A stretch of DNA of 6,551 nt from Paracoccaceae bacterium (GCA_007129775.1 SKUV01000078.1:1-6551), one strand, 5' to 3'; counted from the stretch's first letter, positions 1 to 6,128 are shown. Notes: generated from the sequence alone by a model not told the origin. Numbers and translations: made by a program.

Positions 1-38
1 AGGGGCGGACCCGGCTTTTTCCTTCATGAATCATCGCG

Positions 39-383
39 CTACTCGGCGGCGATGGCGCGCGGCGGAGCGTGGGGGTCTTGCCGATCCTCCGGCGCGTCGT
101 CCACCAGCCGCAGGATGTCGAGCGTCACCTCGGCCTCCTGCTTCGCGCGAAAGGCGAGGTCCTCGACATCGAGCGCGAGGGTCGCGCGCGACATCCCGAG
201 GCGGTTGAGCTGGCGTTCGTTCAGCCGCAGCAACGCCGCGGTGATGATCGTCATGTCGCGCTCTTCCAGCCAGGTCTCGTAGTCCTGACGGTCGCGATGG
301 ACGATCCGGCCCCAGAGGCCGATCAGCCCGTCCTTGCGCGGGGCGGGCAGAAGGTTATTCGGGCGCGTCTCGGTCATCGACAT
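39..383 (-). CDS. DUF1127-like small protein, function unknown
   Basis: This gene encodes a 114-residue soluble protein with no membrane segment or signal peptide. Around residues 50-66 it has the pattern L-R-L-N-E-R-Q-L-N-R-L-G-M-S-R, which resembles the 'L..L..rqL.diGlsR' core of DUF1127 (YjiS-type) small proteins common in alphaproteobacteria. Unlike typical DUF1127 proteins of 50-70 residues, it has an acidic helical tail (D-V-E-D-L, then E-A-E-V-T-L-D) and a Pro/Ala-rich end. The start at 383 is chosen because GGAGG (389-393, complementary strand) sits 5 bases upstream. In-frame ATGs also exist at 413, 395 and 377. It is transcribed divergently from the antiporter operon, 222 bases apart. 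Nothing visible links the two functionally. The reading frame is well supported by codon bias. The family assignment rests on a short motif and is tentative. Confidence 0.7.
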   Translation of the reverse strand: MSMTETRPNNLLPAPRKDGLIGLWGRIVHRDRQDYETWLEERDMTIITAALLRLNERQLNRLGMSRATLALDVEDLAFRAKQEAEVTLDILRLVDDAPEDRQDPHAPPRAIAAE

Positions 384-388
384 GCGGT

Positions 389-393
389 CCTCC
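389..393 (-). promoter_or_regulatory. Ribosome binding site deciding the DUF1127-like start
   Basis: The minus strand reads GGAGG here, followed by 5 bases and the ATG at 383. The site lies inside the reading frame that would start at 413 or 395. It therefore favours the shorter product beginning M-S-M-T-E-T-R over the longer ones. Confidence 0.6.
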
Positions 394-567
394 ATGTGGT
401 TGGCTTGAAGCAAACGCGCGGGGCCCGGTCTTCATCCACAGGTCACGGCAGCGTGAAGACAGCGGCATCTGCGGCGCTATCCTGGGGATGAAACCGGTGC
501 CCCGGACGTTCTTGGGGCAAAGCGGAGAACGGACGGGTCCGCGGCGGCGACGAGCCGCAGCGGCGCA

Positions 568-590
568 TTGCGCGGGCCCGGCCCGCGCAA
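568..590 (+). promoter_or_regulatory. Perfect 10-bp hairpin in the mnhE leader
   Basis: TTGCGCGGGC (568-577) and GCCCGCGCAA (581-590) are exact reverse complements separated by the 3-base loop CCG. The stem ends 5 bases before the GGAGAGG ribosome binding site of mnhE and has no following T-tract, so it does not look like a simple intrinsic terminator. It could be an RNA stem affecting translation initiation or mRNA stability, or a palindromic DNA operator. The sequence shows the structure. Any regulatory role is inference. Confidence 0.5.
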
Positions 591-595
591 GATAC

Positions 596-602
596 GGAGA
601 GG
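596..602 (+). promoter_or_regulatory. Ribosome binding site of mnhE
   Basis: GGAGAGG lies directly before the ATG at 606 (GGAG is 6 bases from the start). It supports 606 rather than the in-frame ATG at 636 (residue 11), which would remove part of the N-terminal extension. Confidence 0.7.
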
Positions 603-605
603 TTC

Positions 606-1232
606 ATGCCGAACACCACATCACCCGCCGGGGCGATGGCGCGCCCCGGGCAAGCCGATATCGACGCCGCGCCACCCGCACACCGGCGCGCACTGACGAT
701 CCGCCCGCACGCGGCCCGACAGCCGCGGCCGCGCTGGCAGCGCTTCGTGCTGGCGGTGATCGTTCTTGGCGCGATCTGGGCGGTGCTGACCGGCTTTCGC
801 CTCGATGCCCTGGGCTTTGGCGTGCCGGCGGTTCTGGGCGGTGCTGCGCTGGTGTTCGTGCTGCCCGGCGCGCCCGGCTGGCGCCTGTCGCCCGGGGGCG
901 CGCTGGCCTTCGTGATCTGGTTTTCGGCGCAGTCTGTGCGGGGGGCGGTGGATGTGGCGATCCGGGCCTTTTCGCCCGACATGGGGCTGCGCCCGGGATT
1001 TCGCCGCCACCCGCTGGCCCTGCCCGGCGGCGCGCCGCGGGTGCTGTTTCTCAACACGATCACGCTTTTGCCCGGCACGCTTTCGGCCGAGGTCGCGGGT
1101 GACGAGGTGATCGTGCACATGCTCGACGAACGCGCCGATCTGGCCGCCGATCTGGCCGCGCTCGAGATGCGGATCGCGGCGCTGTTCGCGCTGCAGGCCC
1201 CGGGCGGGCGAGGGGGCGAGGGACGGCCATGA
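606..1232 (+). CDS. mnhE: Mrp-type Na+/H+ antiporter subunit E
   Basis: This is the inner-membrane MnhE/MrpE subunit (MbhA equivalent) of a multi-subunit cation/proton antiporter complex, 208 residues long. Hydrophobic segments lie near residues 46-63, 68-88 and 98-112. The diagnostic C-terminal domain follows, with L-L-P-G-T-L-S (154-160) and V-I-V-H-M-L-D (168-174), matching the family's 'lPGT.s.e...l.vH.Ld' pattern; MrpE proteins carry this domain on the cytoplasmic side. Usual MrpE length is about 160-170. The excess is mainly a Pro/Arg/Ala-rich, non-hydrophobic N-terminal extension of about 44 residues, plus a Gly-rich tail. The start at 606 is supported by a strong GGAGAGG. It is the first gene of the operon, and its stop overlaps the mnhF start by 4 bases (ATGA), implying translational coupling. 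The family call is firm. Which cation is moved cannot be read from this subunit. Confidence 0.93.
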   Translation: MPNTTSPAGAMARPGQADIDAAPPAHRRALTIRPHAARQPRPRWQRFVLAVIVLGAIWAVLTGFRLDALGFGVPAVLGGAALVFVLPGAPGWRLSPGGALAFVIWFSAQSVRGAVDVAIRAFSPDMGLRPGFRRHPLALPGGAPRVLFLNTITLLPGTLSAEVAGDEVIVHMLDERADLAADLAALEMRIAALFALQAPGGRGGEGRP

Positions 1233-1489
1233 GCTACTTTCTTGTGGCCATTCTCATGCTGCTGCTGGCCAGCGTTCTCGCCGGGTTGCTGCGCGTGCTA
1301 CGGGCGGATTTGGCGGCCGAGCGGATGCTGGCAGCGCAGCTTTTCGGCACCGCCGCCGTGGCGATGCTGCTGATCCTGTCGCAACTCATGGCGATGCCGG
1401 CCCTGCTGGATGTGGCGATGGTCTTCGCGCTGCTGGCGGCGGTGACGCTGGTGGCCTATGTGGTGCTGGCCGGGCGGGGGGTGCGCTAA
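1229..1489 (+). CDS. mnhF: Mrp-type Na+/H+ antiporter subunit F
   Basis: This is a small integral membrane subunit, MnhF/MrpF (MbhB equivalent), of 86 residues, typical for the family. Three transmembrane helices are visible at about residues 4-22, 34-54 and 60-80. The third carries the recognisable L-L-D-V-A-M-V-F-A-L-L stretch (59-69). The loop between helices 1 and 2 reads A-D-L-A-A-E-R-M-L-A-A-Q. Ordinary MrpF proteins have a 'GPT..DRvvALD' pattern there, so the Asp-Arg has become Glu-Arg and the membrane Asp has become Gln37. In MrpF that Asp is linked to cation transport. The start overlaps the mnhE stop (ATGA), with GAGGGA 5 bases upstream, and the stop overlaps the mnhG start by one base (TAATG). 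The family call is confident from the third helix, size and position. The residue comparison is from memory of the family. Confidence 0.9.
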   Translation: MSYFLVAILMLLLASVLAGLLRVLRADLAAERMLAAQLFGTAAVAMLLILSQLMAMPALLDVAMVFALLAAVTLVAYVVLAGRGVR

Positions 1490-1797
1490 TGGCCGATATC
1501 CTTGCCGCGGGCCTGATGGCGCTGGGGGCCGTCTTTTTCATTGCGGGCAGCGTGGGGCTCTTGCGCTTTCCCGACGTCTATTGCCGGTTGCACGCGCTGA
1601 CCAAGGCCGACGGGCTGGGCCTTGCGCTGATCGCGCTCGGGGTGGCGTTGCGCGCCGACAGTTTCGGCGAGGTGTTCCGCATCCTGCTGATCTGGTTTTT
1701 CGTCGCGGTGGCGAGCGCCACGGGCGGCCATCTGATCGCGGCCCATGCCCGCCGCAGCGACAGGGAAGCGGGCGAGGGGGAGGCGGGCAATGTCTGA
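1489..1797 (+). CDS. mnhG: Mrp-type Na+/H+ antiporter subunit G
   Basis: This is the MnhG/MrpG (MbhC equivalent) subunit, 102 residues, with three hydrophobic segments near 4-24, 42-56 and 63-80. The family signature is clear: G-L-L-R-F-P-D-V-Y-C-R-L-H-A-L-T-K-A (23-40), matching 'GllRlPDvYtRlHAatKa'. The third helix ends A-S-A-T-G-G-H (75-81). Many MrpG proteins have a 'T-x-P-x-x-x-H' pattern here, so the conserved proline appears to be Ala77. The C-terminus is a short acidic/Gly tail. The gene starts on the last base of the mnhF stop, so expression is probably coupled. It overlaps the next gene by 8 bases (ATGTCTGA). In Mrp complexes E, F and G pack together beside the MrpA C-terminal region. 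The identity is firm. Confidence 0.94.
   Translation: MADILAAGLMALGAVFFIAGSVGLLRFPDVYCRLHALTKADGLGLALIALGVALRADSFGEVFRILLIWFFVAVASATGGHLIAAHARRSDREAGEGEAGNV
1776..1783 (+). promoter_or_regulatory. Ribosome binding site of the MbhD-MbhE-MnhB fusion
   Basis: GGGGGAGG stands exactly 6 bases before the ATG at 1790. This selects 1790 over the in-frame ATG at 1745, whose 15 extra residues are basic, non-hydrophobic and encoded entirely inside mnhG. Confidence 0.75.
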
Positions 1798-2797
1798 TCC
1801 GCTGGCTATTTTCGATCTGCTGCTGGCCGTGGCCATCGTGGCGCTGGCACTGGCGACGCTGAGCGTGCGCGACCTGTTCGCCGCGATCGTTCTGTTCGTG
1901 GTTTTCGGGCTTCTGTCGGCGCTGGCATGGGTGCGGCTGTCGGCGCCGGATGTGGCGCTGGCCGAGGCCGCGATCGGCACCGGCGTGACCGGGGCGCTGC
2001 TGCTCAAGACGCTGCACCATCTGCGCCATGTTACCGGAACGCCGGAGCGCGCGGCCATGCGCGGCATGACCCCGGGCGCGCCGGTGCCGATGCCGGTGAT
2101 CTGGGCCAACGCCGCCTTTTGCGGGCTGATCGCGCTGGGACTCGCCGTGGCCTTTCTGGGCGCGCCGGCGGCCGGGCCGGGGTTCGACGCGCTGGTGGCC
2201 GAGGCGATGCCGCGCAGCGGGGTAGAGCATCCCGTCACCGCCGTTTTGCTGAATTTCCGAGCCTATGACACGCTGATGGAGGTGGTGGTGCTGCTGGCTG
2301 CGGTCATCGCCGTCTGGCAAATCGAGCGCGGGCTGTCGGAAGCGCCGGCCCCCGTGCTGGGCGAGGTGTTCGAGGGTTTTGCCCGCCTGACCCTGCCGGC
2401 CATCGTGGTTCTGGGCACCTATCTGCTGTGGAAAGGGGCCGAAGCCCCGGGCGGAGCGTTTCAGGGCGGCGCGGTGCTGGCCGCGGTGGGCCTGCTGTTG
2501 CTGCTCGCGCGGCTCTATGTGCCGCAGCCGTCGCATCGCCCGCTCGCGCGCTGGGCCTTTGTGCTGGGCACCGGCGCCTTTGCCGCCGTGGCGCTTTTGG
2601 TCACGGGCGGCGGACGGGTGGCCTTCGAATACCCGGCCGAGCATGCCAAGACCCTGATTTTGCTGATCGAGGGCGTCGTCACCATCTCGATAGCGGTCAC
2701 CCTCGCGGCGCTCTTTCATGGTCGCGAGCCGGTGGCGATGGCGCCCGGCGAAGCGCCGGCGGCGTCCAGATCGGGGGAGGCGCGCGATGCCGGCTGA
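1790..2797 (+). CDS. mnhB: Fused MbhD (DUF4040)-MbhE-MnhB antiporter subunit
   Basis: This 335-residue membrane protein combines three parts that are usually separate or arranged differently. Residues about 1-76 are a DUF4040/MbhD domain with three helices and the motif S-A-P-D-V-A-L-A-E-A (51-60). Residues about 102-178 resemble MbhE, including H-P-V-T-A-V-L-L-N-F-R-A-Y-D-T-L-M-E (147-164). Residues about 195-310 are an MnhB/MrpB domain with G-A-E-A-P-G-G-A-F-Q-G-G (216-227), matching 'GH..PGGGFqgG', and four helices. In Mrp antiporters the first two parts form the C-terminal tail of MrpA; in archaeal Mbh clusters they are free subunits. The acidic residues D54, E59, D160 and E164, and the MrpB Pro220 and Phe224, are kept. 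It overlaps mnhG by 8 bases and the next gene by 11. A hydrophilic tail follows residue 310. The domain calls are strong; the symbol covers only the C-terminal domain. Confidence 0.9.
   Translation: MSDPLAIFDLLLAVAIVALALATLSVRDLFAAIVLFVVFGLLSALAWVRLSAPDVALAEAAIGTGVTGALLLKTLHHLRHVTGTPERAAMRGMTPGAPVPMPVIWANAAFCGLIALGLAVAFLGAPAAGPGFDALVAEAMPRSGVEHPVTAVLLNFRAYDTLMEVVVLLAAVIAVWQIERGLSEAPAPVLGEVFEGFARLTLPAIVVLGTYLLWKGAEAPGGAFQGGAVLAAVGLLLLLARLYVPQPSHRPLARWAFVLGTGAFAAVALLVTGGGRVAFEYPAEHAKTLILLIEGVVTISIAVTLAALFHGREPVAMAPGEAPAASRSGEARDAG
2773..2780 (+). promoter_or_regulatory. Ribosome binding site of the MnhC-like gene
   Basis: GGGGGAGG, the same octamer and the same 6-base spacing as before the preceding gene, precedes the ATG at 2787. 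It decides against the in-frame ATG at 2718, whose extra 23 residues are Arg-rich and lie wholly inside the upstream gene. Confidence 0.75.
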
Positions 2798-3122
2798 TCT
2801 GTCGCCCCATCTGATCTATGGCCCGACCGGCATCGCGGTCTTCATCATCGGGCTGGTGGGCGCGCTCTGCGCGCAGGACCGGCTGCGCCGGGTGCTGGCG
2901 CTCAAGCTCTGCTCGGTCGGCGCAGGATTCCTGCTGATCACCGCCGCATGGCGCGAACCGCCCGCCGCGCCCGATCCGGTGCCCCATGCGCTGGTGATCA
3001 CCGGCATCGTCGTGATGATCAGCGCGACCGCCGTGGCCCTGGCCCTGATCCGCCGGCTCAAGAGCCTCGAGGCCGAAGCCGACACCCCACAAGACACCCC
3101 GGAGGCAAGTCATGACGCCTGA
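2787..3122 (+). CDS. mnhC: MnhC/NuoK-like antiporter subunit
   Basis: This 111-residue protein has three helices at about 9-28, 36-54 and 67-88, the size and topology of MnhC/MrpC and its complex I homologue NuoK (MbhG equivalent). The best signature is A-P-D-P-V-P-H-A-L-V-I-T-G-I-V (61-75), corresponding to the 'DPLPQALvLTaIVI' segment of MrpC. The first half diverges. Where MrpC/NuoK proteins usually have a 'G..LLSHGaNLLl' type second helix, this protein reads A-L-K-L-C-S-V-G-A-G-F. Apart from D31 and K40 around the start of the second helix, the hydrophobic segments carry no charge. The C-terminus is a short acidic tail (E-A-E-A-D-T). It overlaps both neighbours by 11 bases. Position between MnhB and MnhD, length and the helix-3 motif support the call. 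A very divergent NuoK-like protein with an altered role is possible. Confidence 0.82.
   Translation: MPADLSPHLIYGPTGIAVFIIGLVGALCAQDRLRRVLALKLCSVGAGFLLITAAWREPPAAPDPVPHALVITGIVVMISATAVALALIRRLKSLEAEADTPQDTPEASHDA
3101..3105 (+). promoter_or_regulatory. Ribosome binding site of the mnhD gene
   Basis: GGAGG is 6 bases before the ATG at 3112. It lies within the end of the MnhC-like gene. It supports this start over the in-frame ATG at 3127 (residue 6). Confidence 0.7.
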
Positions 3123-4554
3123 CGCGATGAGCCTTGCGCTGTTTGTGCCGCTGTTCGGCGCCATCGCCGCCTTCGTGCTGCCGCGCGCGGCCAGCGTGAT
3201 CGGGCTGGTGGCGGTGCTGGCCACCTGCAGTGCGGTGGCTTGGCTGGCACGCGAGGTGATGGCGGAAGGCTCCATGACCGTGGCGCTGGGCGGCTGGGCC
3301 CCGCCCCTGGGCATCGCGCTGCGGGCCGACGGGCTGAGCGTGGCGATGCTGGCGATGACCGGGGCGGTGGGCCTTCTGGTCAGCCTCGGCGCGCTCGACG
3401 CGCTGCGCGACGCCCGCCAGCGGCAGTATTTCTGGCCGCTCTGGCTTCTGCTGCTGACCGGCATGAACGGGGTCTACCTGAGCACCGATATCTTCAACCT
3501 CTATGTGATGATCGAGGTGATCGCGCTGGCCGCCGTGGGGCTGACCGTGTTGTCGGGCACCCGCGCGGCGGTGCAGGCGGGGCTGGAATACATGTATGCC
3601 TCGATCCTCGGCGCGCTGTTGTTCCTGCTGGGGGTGGGATTTGTCTATCTGGAGGCCGGGCGGCTGGATTTCGCGGGCCTGATCGCGGCCGAGCCCTCGG
3701 CCGGGCTGAGCGCGGCGCTGGCGCTCATGGTGGTGGGCCTTTTGCTGAAGACCGCGCTGTTTCCGCTGCATTTCTGGCTGCCGGCGGCCCATGCCAACGC
3801 CACGGCGCCGGCCTCGGCGCTTTTGTCGGGGCTGGTGGTCAAGGCCGCGCTCTATATCTTCTTGCGGCTGACCACCTACATGCCGCTGCCCGACGAAATC
3901 GTGATCACCCTGATCGGCGCTCTGGGGGCGGGGGCGGTGCTGTGGGGCGGCGTGCAGGCGCTGCGCGCGGAGCGGCTCAAGATGCTGGTGGCATGGTCCA
4001 CGGTGGTGCAGATCGGGCTGATCTTCATCGCATTTGCCCGCGCCGGTCAGGTCGGGCTGTCCGAAAGCTGGAAGGCGGCGGCGCTGCTGATCCTCGCCCA
4101 TGGGGTGGCCAAGGCCGGGATGTTCCTCGCGGCCGGGCGGATCCGGACCGAGGTGGGCCATGACATCATCGCCGATCTGGACAGATCCGCGATCCGGCCG
4201 ACGCTGGCGCAATTCACCTTCGCGCTGGCCGCGATCAGCCTGATCGGGCTGCCGCCCAGCCTTGGCTTCATCGGCAAATGGTCGCTGATGGAAGGGGCGA
4301 TGGCGGCGGGCTACTGGCACTGGGTCGTGGTCACGATGATCGGCACGCTGATGTCGGTGGCCTATTTCAGCCGCGTCTTCGCGGGCTTTCTGCGCTTCGA
4401 CCGGATGAAGGGCGAACTGGCCGAGCACAAGGGCTGGGCCATCGCCGATGTCGCGCCCCTGACACTCGCCTTCGCCGCCATCACGCTGGGCCTGATGGCC
4501 GCCCCGATCCTGAGCTTCATCGAACTGGGCTATCCTTTCGGAGCGGTGCCATGA
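3112..4554 (+). CDS. mnhD: Mrp antiporter subunit D, proton-conducting transporter (paralogue 1)
   Basis: This 480-residue polytopic protein of the NuoL/M/N-MrpA/D family (Proton_antipo_M fold, about 14 helices) is expected to form a proton channel in the inner membrane. The residues expected for the proton path are present: Glu135 in I-F-N-L-Y-V-M-I-E (127-135), Lys213 and His220 in L-L-K-T-A-L-F-P-L-H-F-W-L-P (211-224), Lys244 in V-V-K-A-A-L-Y (242-248), His330 and Lys334 in L-A-H-G-V-A-K-A-G-M-F (328-338), and Lys389 in F-I-G-K-W. The length is normal for MnhD/MbhH. It starts 11 bases before the end of the MnhC-like gene, behind GGAGG, and overlaps the next gene by 4 bases (ATGA). Position directly after MnhC equates it with MrpD/MbhH. 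The family is certain; D versus another antiporter-like subtype is judged from gene order. Confidence 0.92.
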   Translation: MTPDAMSLALFVPLFGAIAAFVLPRAASVIGLVAVLATCSAVAWLAREVMAEGSMTVALGGWAPPLGIALRADGLSVAMLAMTGAVGLLVSLGALDALRDARQRQYFWPLWLLLLTGMNGVYLSTDIFNLYVMIEVIALAAVGLTVLSGTRAAVQAGLEYMYASILGALLFLLGVGFVYLEAGRLDFAGLIAAEPSAGLSAALALMVVGLLLKTALFPLHFWLPAAHANATAPASALLSGLVVKAALYIFLRLTTYMPLPDEIVITLIGALGAGAVLWGGVQALRAERLKMLVAWSTVVQIGLIFIAFARAGQVGLSESWKAAALLILAHGVAKAGMFLAAGRIRTEVGHDIIADLDRSAIRPTLAQFTFALAAISLIGLPPSLGFIGKWSLMEGAMAAGYWHWVVVTMIGTLMSVAYFSRVFAGFLRFDRMKGELAEHKGWAIADVAPLTLAFAAITLGLMAAPILSFIELGYPFGAVP

Positions 4555-6128
4555 CCGACGGACTGACCGGGCTTGCGGCCATGCTGAACGGCGCGCTTCC
4601 GGGCGATGCGCCGCTGTTGCCGCTGTTCATCCTGCTGACCTCGCTTCTGGCCTCGCCGATCCTGTTCGCGCTGCCCGAGAGCGCCGCGCGGCTGCGCACC
4701 GGCATCAATCTGGGCGTGGCTGCGCTCAAGGTGGCACTGGTGGCCTGGCTCGGCTTCAAGGTGAGCCAGGGGGTGATCTATGACATCCGCTTCACCATGC
4801 TGCCGGGGCTGGAGTTCAAGCTGCAGGCCGACCCGCTGGCCATTCTGTTCGTGTCGCTTTCGGCGATCCTGTGGTTGATCACCACGGTCTATTCGGTGGG
4901 TTATCTGGAGCGCGGGCCGCACCGGGCGCGGTTCTTCGGCTTCTTCAGCCTCTGCGTGGCCGCGACCGTGGGCATCGCCATGGCCGGCAACCTGTTCACC
5001 TTTCTGATCTTCTACGAGCTTCTGACGCTGGCAACCTATCCGCTGGTGATCCATCGCGGCACGGCCGAGGCGCTGCGCGCGGGCCGCATCTATCTGATCT
5101 ACACACTTTGCGGCGGGCTGGTGCTGCTCTTGGGCACGTTGGGGTTGTGGGTGCTGGCGGGCACGACCGGTTTCGTCCCCGGCGGGGTGCTTGAGGGTCT
5201 GGTGGCGGCGCACCCGCTGGCGGCGCAGGCGCTTTTCGTGGTGCTGGTGGGCGCGCTGGGGGTGAAGGCGGCGCTCGTGCCGTTTCACGCATGGCTGCCC
5301 ATCGCCATGGTCGCCCCCGCCCCGGTTTCGGCGCTCTTGCATGCGGTGGCGGTGGTCAAGGCCGGTGCGTTCGGGATCATGCGGGTGGTCTACGAGGTCT
5401 TCGGGATCGAGACCGCGCAGGCGCTGGGGATGACCGCGCCGCTGGCCGCGCTGGCGGCGGTGACGATCATCTTCGGCTCGCTCAAGGCCATCACGCAAGA
5501 CGACATCAAGAAGCGGCTGGCCTATTCGACGGTCAGCCAGGTCAGCTACATCACGCTGGGTGTGGCGCTTGCAAGCCCGATTGCCGCCATCGGCGCGCTG
5601 GCGCATCTGATCCATCAGGGGCTGATGAAAATCACCATGTTCATGGCCGCCGGCAACCTCGCCGAAGGGCTGGGGGTGAAGAAGGTCAGCGAGATGGACG
5701 GGACCGGCCGCGCCATGCCCGGCACGATGCTGGCCTTTTCGGCCGCGGCGCTGGCGATGATCGGGCTGCCGCCCTTGGCCGGGTTCGTCAGCAAATGGTA
5801 TCTGGCGCAGGGCGGGCTGGATGCCGGCGCGGTCTGGGTGGTGGCGCTGCTGCTGGGCTCCAGCCTGCTCAACGCCGTCTATTTCCTGCCGATGCTACAC
5901 CGCGCATGGTTCCGCGACGCGCCCGAGCCGACAGGCGAACGGGCGGGCGCGGCAGAGGGCGCGAAGGCCGGCACAGCGCCCGGCCCGCGCCCGCCCGTGG
6001 GCTGGTGGCTGGCCGGTCCGCCCATCGTCACGGCGCTGATGGTGCTGGCGGTGGGCGGCTTTGCCAACGCGCCCTTCAGCCCGCTGGAATGGACCCGTTT
6101 TGTCGTCGCCATCGAGTATCAGGAGTAG
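4551..6128 (+). CDS. Second MnhD/NuoL-M-like proton-conducting transporter (paralogue 2)
   Basis: This is a 525-residue antiporter-like membrane protein of the same family as its upstream neighbour but clearly diverged. It retains the full set of proton-path residues: A-D-P-L-A-I-L-F (93-100), Glu156 in F-L-I-F-Y-E-L-L-T-L (151-160), Lys239 and His246 in G-V-K-A-A-L-V-P-F-H-A-W-L-P, His264 and Lys270 in L-L-H-A-V-A-V-V-K (262-270), His355 and Lys360 in H-Q-G-L-M-K, and Lys415 in F-V-S-K-W. Near the end, a Gly/Ala/Pro-rich hydrophilic stretch (about 456-483) precedes the last helix. The start at 4551 (ATGA overlap with mnhD) has GGAG at 4540-4543, 7 bases away. An upstream in-frame extension to 4278 would lie in mnhD with no hydrophobic character. 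It may stand in for the MrpA NuoL-like part, but it lacks MrpA's C-terminal domains. Confidence 0.9.
   Translation: MTDGLTGLAAMLNGALPGDAPLLPLFILLTSLLASPILFALPESAARLRTGINLGVAALKVALVAWLGFKVSQGVIYDIRFTMLPGLEFKLQADPLAILFVSLSAILWLITTVYSVGYLERGPHRARFFGFFSLCVAATVGIAMAGNLFTFLIFYELLTLATYPLVIHRGTAEALRAGRIYLIYTLCGGLVLLLGTLGLWVLAGTTGFVPGGVLEGLVAAHPLAAQALFVVLVGALGVKAALVPFHAWLPIAMVAPAPVSALLHAVAVVKAGAFGIMRVVYEVFGIETAQALGMTAPLAALAAVTIIFGSLKAITQDDIKKRLAYSTVSQVSYITLGVALASPIAAIGALAHLIHQGLMKITMFMAAGNLAEGLGVKKVSEMDGTGRAMPGTMLAFSAAALAMIGLPPLAGFVSKWYLAQGGLDAGAVWVVALLLGSSLLNAVYFLPMLHRAWFRDAPEPTGERAGAAEGAKAGTAPGPRPPVGWWLAGPPIVTALMVLAVGGFANAPFSPLEWTRFVVAIEYQE
6121..6125 (+). promoter_or_regulatory. Ribosome binding site of the third antiporter-like gene
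   Basis: AGGAG is embedded in the last two sense codons of the preceding gene and lies 7 bases before the ATG at 6133. It fixes the start of the truncated final gene and keeps it in the operon. Confidence 0.7.

Larger units (their letters stand above)
384..605. other. Divergent intergenic region and mnhE leader
   Basis: This stretch separates the two divergent genes and must hold the promoters for both. I could not identify a convincing -35/-10 pair on either strand. Structured sequence is concentrated at the right end: GCGGC/GCCGC (544-548/554-558, 5-base loop) and a strong perfect hairpin at 568-590. Weaker inverted repeats are GTCTTCA/TGAAGAC (428-434/454-460) and CGTTCT/AGAACG (507-512/526-531). 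These are short enough to arise by chance in GC-rich DNA. No credible small gene was seen in it. Confidence 0.6.

Noticed and set aside
1..22. GGGGCGGACCCGGC followed by TTTTT at the left edge, resembling the right arm and T-tract of an intrinsic terminator for a plus-strand gene ending before the window.
   Set aside because: The matching left arm would lie outside the window and no adequate stem can be formed from visible sequence.
428..460. Inverted repeat GTCTTCA/TGAAGAC with a 19-base spacer, considered as an operator.
   Set aside because: Seven-base arms with this spacing are reasonably likely by chance in a region of this length, and no adjacent promoter could be recognised.
69..491. 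Open plus-strand frame of 140 codons antisense to the DUF1127-like gene.
   Set aside because: It is a by-product of high G+C content; composition is His/Arg/Gln-rich, no family motif is visible, and the minus-strand gene has a better start signal.
3058..4428. Long minus-strand open frame of 456 codons opposite mnhD, and a similar one at 4530-5615.
   Set aside because: Both translate to His/Arg/Gln/Asp-rich sequence typical of the antisense of a hydrophobic GC-rich gene, while the plus strand encodes recognisable conserved transporter motifs.
4278..4550. Upstream in-frame extension of the second transporter, considered as its true start.
   Set aside because: The added 91 residues are Arg/Gly/Asp-rich and out of frame inside mnhD; the ATGA overlap at 4551 with GGAG upstream and an immediate hydrophobic N-terminus fit far better.
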